From assembly GCA_946811695.1 (NCBI GenBank), contig OX328123.1, positions 41,635,335-41,699,334 of the forward strand: a DNA stretch of 64,000 nt. Reading direction: 5' to 3'. Both the position numbers and the translations under genes were made by a program. The notes beneath the pieces were generated by a model. That model did no database searches. It saw only the letters and a program-made list of their open reading frames with translations, and had not been told where the DNA came from. Positions 57,354 through 64,000 of the stretch are shown here, in pieces; position 1 is the stretch's first letter; each line of letters opens with the position of its first letter. The DNA is from Gonocerus acuteangulatus (lineage: Eukaryota > Arthropoda > Insecta > Hemiptera > Coreidae).

Positions 57354-57464
57354 TATATTATATACATTGTATATAATGTTATGTCAAAATTAAATTAAAT
57401 CAAGACTGAAAAATCAAATAAAATATATCCTTATTAATTAATGAACGTAATTTGTTTCCACACT

Positions 57465-57519
<55 letters not shown>

Positions 57520-58681
57520 AATTCATTATTCGAATATCGAATAAAGCAGTTAGTTATGTTATGAATAAAATTCACCGTGTTGCCTAAATTTCTTGTCTTC
57601 TCTACAGCAAATTAACCTTAACGGAGAAGAAACTAAATTGCTCGTAGACGGTACTAGAGTCAATATTTTGTTCGAAGTAATCGAATATTGATTCCTGGAG
57701 AGGTTGGCTCTTCTTCGGCAAGTGTTAGTAGGAAGAGAGTTTATTCTCTAGATATCAGGTGTTGCAGTCTATAATTCTGGCCACAAGATGGATTTACCCC
57801 CAATAAATTTCTAATTCTGGTCCCTTATGTGAAAACATAATTTACCATTGCACCAAACTAGCCAAAATATTCATTACGTTGGATAAATAGTTTTTTTTTT
57901 AATAATAAATAAATAAATATTACAAATTTCCGAAATAGTGTAATCTGAGCTGATTTCTCAGCTAGGAACCCCCTTCTAAAATTATGTTTTAAAACAATAA
58001 TACCTACTATTTACGATGGACGAATTTTGCAGGAATTCACAACAAATCATTGTCAATAGTTTTGAACGTTTTTTTGGTATACGCATTAATGAAAAACGAA
58101 AATTACGGCCTCAGGCGCATATTTTTACTTAGATTGGGGTGGGGGTTCAGATAAATCCCCTGTCAAAAAACAAAAATAAATGCACCAATATGACCCGTGC
58201 AGCCATAATCGACTTTTCCTGAAAACTTTGTACCGCACAACATAATCAGAAATATGAATATATGTAAAATGGATTGGTCTATAACTTGATCGCTACACCA
58301 AACTAATATTTAAACAGTTTTGGAGCCGAAATTTACGAAATGAGTATGAAATAGACATTCTGTGAATTTGCAAACTTGTACCAGAATATTTTCATCTAAT
58401 CGTTAACATTAATCTTTTCAAATAATTGAGGCTGCAAATTATGAAAATTATACAAAAAGGAAGGATTTTCAGATTTAATTTGGTGATTCCATGATTTCCC
58501 TCTGACGAGACTGACTTTTCCGTTGAATTTCCTATTGGGGAGTCACAGCTTCAAATTTTTTCTGCCTAAAATTAGAAAAAATACTCGTTTTTGCTCTTAA
58601 TATTTCAAATTACACTTCTCAGAAGTACAATAATTAATAAAAATTAGAACCTAGTTCATTACCAATCATTATGATTAATAT
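57354..58681. other. Unassigned DNA with 40-nt poly-T
   Basis: Poly-T at 57476-57515. A short degenerate stretch at 58120-58210 recalls the C/G-run units of E2. No gene was found. Confidence 0.4.
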
Positions 58682-61049
58682 CTAGGCGCACGGTAGTGCG
58701 CCAGGCCAAGTTCCGGCCTAAGCATACTGTGTGTATATTACAGGCGGTCTTAGAGCCGATTTTTACCCTCTCATAACTTCCAACCAGGTAAAGATAAAGT
58801 TATGAAATTTTACACAGGTATTATACTACTAGATGTGAGTAAAACTGGAATTTTTCATAATTCTACATCGAATAGTTTCTGAGATATAAGCGATCGAAAA
58901 TCGGGATTTATAGGACTCACTCACTCACTCACTCACTCACTGACTCATCAAAATTATTAGGCACTTCCCATGATGCTAGAGACTTGAAATTTTGCATGAA
59001 GATAGATATGAAGACGTTATTAAAGGAAAAAATCGAAAAATTGCGAAAAGTTGTGTTTGACTCCGCTTCCGGGGCGGGGGCGTGCCAGTTTTGTACTTCC
59101 TTCGGAAACCCATCATTCCGTCCGAAACCCATGATGTGGGGTATCAAATGAATTGTCCCGGTATGAAGAACTTATATTTGATGTTTTAAGAAACAATTAG
59201 ACGCATATAGGCTCGGTAAAAATCTTATACCAGCTGTCTGTATGTTTGTTCCTCTTACAAATCCGTACCGTTTGACCGATTTTGACCAAACTTGGGACAC
59301 AGATGGGTCTTGATAGGGGGAGAATCATAGGCTAGGTTAAATTGTCCATCAGCTTTCTGTCTGTCTGTTTGTTCCTTATACAAATACACACCGTTTGACC
59401 GATTTTGACAAAATTTGACACACATGTCGGTCTTTATCCGGGTAGTGTCATAGGCTAGTCAAAATCGTCTATCAGCTGTCTGTCTGCATGTTTGTTCCTT
59501 GCACAAATTCACACCATTTGACCGATTTTGACCAAACTTGGCACACAGGTAGGCCTTGGTCCGGGGAATGCACTAGGCTAGGTAAAAAAGGTCATTCAGC
59601 TGTCTGTCTGTATGTTTGTTCCTTATACAAATTCACACCGTTTGGCCTATTTTGACCAAACTTGGCACGCAGGTAGGTCTTGATACGGGATTGTCATATT
59701 ATCTATGACGTTTTCTACTTTTTGCTCCATCGAAATGCCATCATTCCTTCTGAAACCCATCATGTGGGGTATCAAATGAATCGTCTTGGTAAGGAGAACC
59801 TATATTTGATGTTTTAAAAAACATTTTGACGCATCTTAACAGAACAGTTGTGACTTCTTTCTTAAATGTAGTAAATAAAGTCCTAGGGGTTCACTGCATA
59901 ATATTCTTCAAAGCAGATACTAAGTTTTTCAAAGTCGAGCCATCTAAATTACAAAGTTTAGGATCACAAACCCAAAATGTATCGTCTTTGTTCTTATATT
60001 TTTCTTGAAGGCCTTCTGCACTTTCCCTATTGTGATCTTTATCCTCTGGATAAGGTTCCTGTGTTTTACAGTGTAATAGTTTAGTTAAGAGAGCAATCAA
60101 TTTGTCCTCTAGAGTAATGTCATCTGGAAGAGCTTCTAACTTTTCTAGTCTAGTGATTCGATGTATGTAGGTTGATTATTGGTATCAAATATCAAGCAGT
60201 AAGGAGAACTTCATGCAGAATCCAAAGACCCTGGTTTTATATGAAGTACAAAAGCCAGTAGGTATGCGGCAACTAAATTCTATTTAATACTTAGAAAAAA
60301 GTAATGAGATCCCCAAAAAAACATAAATGTGAAATAGAGGCCAAGATCCTGCCCCCACAATGAAACACTCCCTTCCTCAAAAATATCTCCTCCTAAAACC
60401 CCCCAAAAACGCCTTACCATTCTACACTCCAAAAAATTAGTATGAGTTGGTGTATTAATTCAACCAAAAATATTTGCCAATACAAGAGATGATACAAGAA
60501 AGAAATGTCCAAGTTCATTACTTGGAATACCTCATAGTTACTTACTAAGAACAGTAAAGACTCTTCAACTGACCTTTAAAAACAACAATAAAAATACTTA
60601 TATCCAGTTACTAAAATATAACTTTCCTCAACCAGGTATATTCTTAAACTTGGCAATGTTTAGTTTTTCTCTAAAGATAATTTCGGCACAAAAAAAAACA
60701 TTGCCAAGTTTAAGAATATACCTGGTTGAGGAAAATGATATTTTAGTAACTGGATATAAGTATTTTTATTGTTGTTTTTTGAGGTCAGTTGAAGTGTCTT
60801 TACTGTTCTTAGTAAGTAACTATGAGGTCTTCCAAGTAATGAACTTGGACATTTCTTTCTTGTATCATCTCTTGTATTGGCAAATATTTTTGGTTGAATT
60901 AATACACCAACTCATACTACTTTGTTGGAGTGTAGAATGGTAAGGCGTTTTTGGGGGGTTTTAGGAGGAGATATTTTTGAGGAAGGGAGTGTTTCTTTGT
61001 GGGGGCAGGAACTTTTCCTCTATTTCACATTTCACATGTTTTTTTGGGG
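58682..61049 (-). mobile_element. D1 element, copy 4 (most intact ORF)
   Basis: Ends as in the other copies: plus-strand AT|CTAGGCGCACGGTAGTGCGC and TTTTTTTGGGG|AT. The (ACTC)n block lies at about 58916-58945. The inverted repeat spans about 60310-61050, and its loop (about 60659-60698) is in orientation B, as in copy 3. The captured reading frame is open for 94 codons. Confidence 0.78.
59891..60175 (-). CDS. Unknown 94-codon frame conserved in the D1 family
   Basis: Reads YIHRITRLEKLEALPDDITL, EDKLIALLTKLLHCKTQEPY, a charged stretch, then DDTFWVCDPKLCNLDGSTLK and NLVSALKNIMQ, ending in TGA. There is no Met at the start of the conserved part; it opens after an in-frame TAA and could be an exon (an AG lies just upstream of ACTAGAAAAGTT). 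It runs on the same strand as the presumed Helitron, just inside the giant inverted repeat, which fits host-gene capture. The other three copies carry it with one-base indels. I do not recognise the protein, and it may be a non-functional fragment. Confidence 0.35.
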   Translation of the reverse strand, partial: STYIHRITRLEKLEALPDDITLEDKLIALLTKLLHCKTQEPYPEDKDHNRESAEGLQEKYKNKDDTFWVCDPKLCNLDGSTLKNLVSALKNIMQ

Positions 61050-61347
61050 ATGAATGTTTTTCTTCAATGAACTCGTTGGACGAAATCGTTCCATATCATA
61101 AATTAAAGGTACGAAATCTACTCTTAGAACATTTTATCTCTCTGTATGTTCGAAATTTCGTGCTAATGATACACTTCGAAATTTTTTGAGTATTTCTAAG
61201 CATCATTGATATAAAACATTGGTTTTAAGTGACAAGAGTCGATTTGGAGTTATTTTTTTATTCGTTTACTTGACGAGGTTCACAGTGTGGAAAATAAAAT
61301 AATATAAATAATAATAAGAAAAATAATAAAGTAATAATTTTGTTTTT

Positions 61348-61355
<8 letters not shown>
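61050..61355. other. Unassigned DNA
   Basis: AT-rich with no feature recognised. Confidence 0.4.
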
Positions 61356-61407
<52 letters not shown>

Positions 61408-61441
61408 GCACACACACGCACACACGCACACACACACACGC

Positions 61442-61497
<56 letters not shown>

Positions 61498-61508
61498 CCA
61501 CACACGCG

Positions 61509-61579
<71 letters not shown>

Positions 61580-61582
61580 ACA
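61356..61582. repeat. (CA)n microsatellite with CG-rich interruptions
   Basis: About 227 bp of CA with a (CG)8 block near 61394 and several CACG variants. The alternating purine-pyrimidine tract is prone to Z-DNA. Translated frames over it are low-complexity artefacts. Confidence 0.97.
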
Positions 61583-64000
61583 TAAATATATATATATATA
61601 TTCACTGTTTTGTTGTTTTCTGGAAAACATAAAATGACGCACTTTCGGTGCGAAAAATGTTTTAACATATCGGACGGAGTGTTCAAATTATCTACACGAC
61701 GTAGTCGTTTATAAATACAAAATCATTTCTTGAATAATAAGATAGTTGAAAATAACCTAAACGTGCCTTTCTTAAAATACGTTGAATACCGGGGTATTCT
61801 GGTTGGTGCAATTAAAACGTATTACTAAAGAGGAAAAGGAGGTCTAATTTGTGATATTCATTATATATTACAAAAGACCAACTTCAATACCTACCAAATG
61901 ATGTCAATTCTATAGAGCCGAGAAAAGGGCTTTATTCGGTCAAGGGAGATTATAGTTTACCGCGAATAGCCCACACTAGGGTCCTGTGTGAATGTGCGGG
62001 GAGAAATTTGGTCTCTCTCGTCAGTCATAGCTGATGGGAGGATTAACCAGACAAAGGCTCTCTCACCAGCCAAATAACTAATTGAAAAAGCAATTTTTTT
62101 TCTCGCCTTTCCAATTTTAAAACTCCCGTTCTTTTTTTTTAATTCAATAAACATTTTTTACTGGAAAAAGATTAAAAATTCCATTACCATTTTCCGCCGG
62201 ACGTAAACTGAACGTTTATATGGGAACAAAAAAAAAACTATTTTTACGAACCTCGACTAGTTGTGTGATTGTTCACTGAGAGCATTAAATACTGCCTGGT
62301 GCTCCGCAATGTTGCAGGGAATTCTAATTAAACTAGATAAAACTAGCTTGAGACATTAATGATCGTTCTTAAATTTTCCACGCTTGAGTTTTTATCCGTA
62401 GATTAGTCACCTAGCTTCATCTGGAAATCCCTCAGATTTTTTGAGCGTGTTTTTAAAGACCAAGTAGTTTTGGATTAAGGATGCTTGAATCATAAAATTT
62501 ACTCAGTTCCTCATAATATTTTCCGATAATCACGCAAATAAAGAATATTTTTCTTATCATCGTAATTCCTGATCTGTTTCTACTTTCGAATTGTGGTATA
62601 CACTTAATTAAGTAGCTAGAACATTTACTCCACTCCGTAACAGTACATAATTAAAAGTCCCAAGAAGGAACAGCAACATTAAATTGCCCTCTTCACCCAA
62701 AAAGATCAACAAAAAATTACCATTGTTACAATAATTAGTATAGATGGTTAACTTAAATTAATTAATGGGTTAGTGAAAGGGTCTCACCGTGTTTCCATAT
62801 GAAATCTGCACTGGCGTCTTTCTTGACTTTGATGTCATTATTTTATTTCTAGCTCATAGAAATAATTTTTCGTTGTTTTGAACGATATTTCTAGTTCCTA
62901 GAAATAATTTTTCGTTGTTTTAGAAATAATTTTTCCTTGTTTTGAGGCAATATGGCTTGAAACCCCTAACTTCAAAGTCGTTTTTCTATGAAACTATACT
63001 AGATATTTAAATGAAAATAATGTGAATTAAAGCCATTGATTAGGTGTGCCTTGCGTATTTTTTTTTTCATAATTTTCGGACCACTTATAAGATAAGAAAA
63101 AAAAAATTGTGAAGATTTGAAGGGCGGTTTTCCCTAACTACCCCTTAAAGCACACCTACCAAAAAAATCACGTAAAATCAGGAATGTCGCAACTACTATC
63201 CGTAAAAGTTTCATATATGTGGGAAAGGTGCAACATACATGAAATTACAAAAACCCTACATCGATAGCTAAACACATGTACAGATGTATTTAAATATGAA
63301 CCCTCACATTGCTCAGTGCATAATCTGTAATATACAGATCGAAAAACTACTGTCATATTGCAAGCCACTAAAATAATTAATACTAAAAATATTCTTTTTC
63401 TACAAAAGATAATTAATCTTAATCACTATTTTCTTCAAGAGTTTTGGTATCACTTGTAACTTTGAATAAATTTGTTAATATTTCCACGGGTTTAATTTTT
63501 TTTAGTAGTAACGACCAAGTGATAAGAAATAAATTATTGAGACTACCTGTGAACAGCAACCTATGCTCCTATTTCCATTAGCGTAATCACACGTCTATCT
63601 TTTTATGTCCTTGTAATTGTATTTAAAAAAAAAATGTTTTTTTTTTTCACAAGAGAAACATCCCATGTCTCTATTATATTCAAACACGTAAAATAAAAAA
63701 CAAAACGAAAGTATTGCGTCACTTGGTAAACTGTAAAGAACGAATAATATGTAATGAATAAATATATAACATTGTGTAATCCGATTTATAAGTAATTGAT
63801 CAACCAGATGCATACGAATAATACAACTTGTTTATTTATGTAATATTGTAACTGATATAAATGTAATAACTATTTGGAGCATGGATGCTCATAAATAAAT
63901 ATTAAAAAAAAAAAAAAAAAAATTGGATTCAATGAAACATTCAATATTTCTTGCTATTGAAGTGCCGATAACGAAATTTAATCGTTAATTTGTTGCCATT
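61583..64000. other. Unassigned AT-rich DNA
   Basis: Contains a short direct duplication at about 62860-62940 (AGAAATAATTTTTCGTTGTTTT repeated in variants). A tail-like ATAAATAAATATT plus poly-A at 63890-63921 could be the 3' end of a retroelement or retrocopy, but nothing coding was recognised upstream. Confidence 0.4.

Noticed and set aside
58929..59147. Minus-strand frame repeated in several D1 copies (HIMGFGRNDGFPKEVQNW)
   Set aside because: It coincides with the (ACTC)n-flanked repeat body and recurs only because the DNA is repeated. No domain is visible.
61266..61686. Open frames of Cys/Val and Thr/His repeats
   Set aside because: They are translations of the (CA)n microsatellite.

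Overview
The window looks like gene-poor, AT-rich nuclear DNA of an arthropod, most likely an insect (the order cannot be fixed; a hemipteran-like repeat flavour is only a guess). I found no intact host protein gene, rRNA gene or functional tRNA. Almost everything that can be explained is transposable-element DNA: Helitrons, Helentron-like foldback elements, a mariner, two pogo/Tigger elements, hAT elements and their MITEs, a PIF/Harbinger-type MITE, Ty1/copia and LINE remnants, a Penelope-like element (PLE), and tRNA- and 5S-derived SINEs. Long (TA)n arrays and one (CA)n array punctuate it.

Layout. 1-3 kb: unassigned AT-rich DNA. 3.05-8.03 kb: a region bracketed by canonical Helitron ends, holding a copia pol relic, a tRNA-SINE and an inverted pair of PLE ends. 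8.1-9.2 kb: foldback element with a GC-richer core. 10-12 kb: a MITE, a PLE end, a LINE RNase H tail and a transposase tail. 12.4-14.6 kb: a SINE and Helitron pieces with an internally deleted Rep/helicase ORF. 16.3-19.5 kb: a full-length mariner and a pogo element side by side in one (TA)n tract. 24.5-28.1 kb: a four-level nest, pogo > Helentron-like > hAT > 5S-derived SINE. 30.4-31.0 kb: a TIR element. 31.7-34.8 kb: a 3.1 kb palindromic complex. 35.8-38.8 kb: a LINE ORF1 interrupted by a hAT. 41.2-41.7 kb: an exact short Helitron. 42.4-61.0 kb: four copies of a ~2.3 kb element, here called D1, with a giant inverted repeat. Between them lie a TIR element (48.6-50.0 kb) and a PLE with a 12-bp target duplication (51.1-53.5 kb).

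The most unusual signals are as follows. (1) The D1 family has a ~35-nt loop between its ~350-bp arms that occurs in both orientations among the four copies. (2) The PLE carries a PCNA-box-like motif in its RT-endonuclease linker and a hammerhead-like motif in one arm. (3) A complete SINE has a 5S rRNA head and shares its 3' tail with tRNA-headed SINEs. (4) The element nests can be read as a relative chronology. All coding relics are broken by stops, frameshifts or truncation, so nothing here forms a working pathway.
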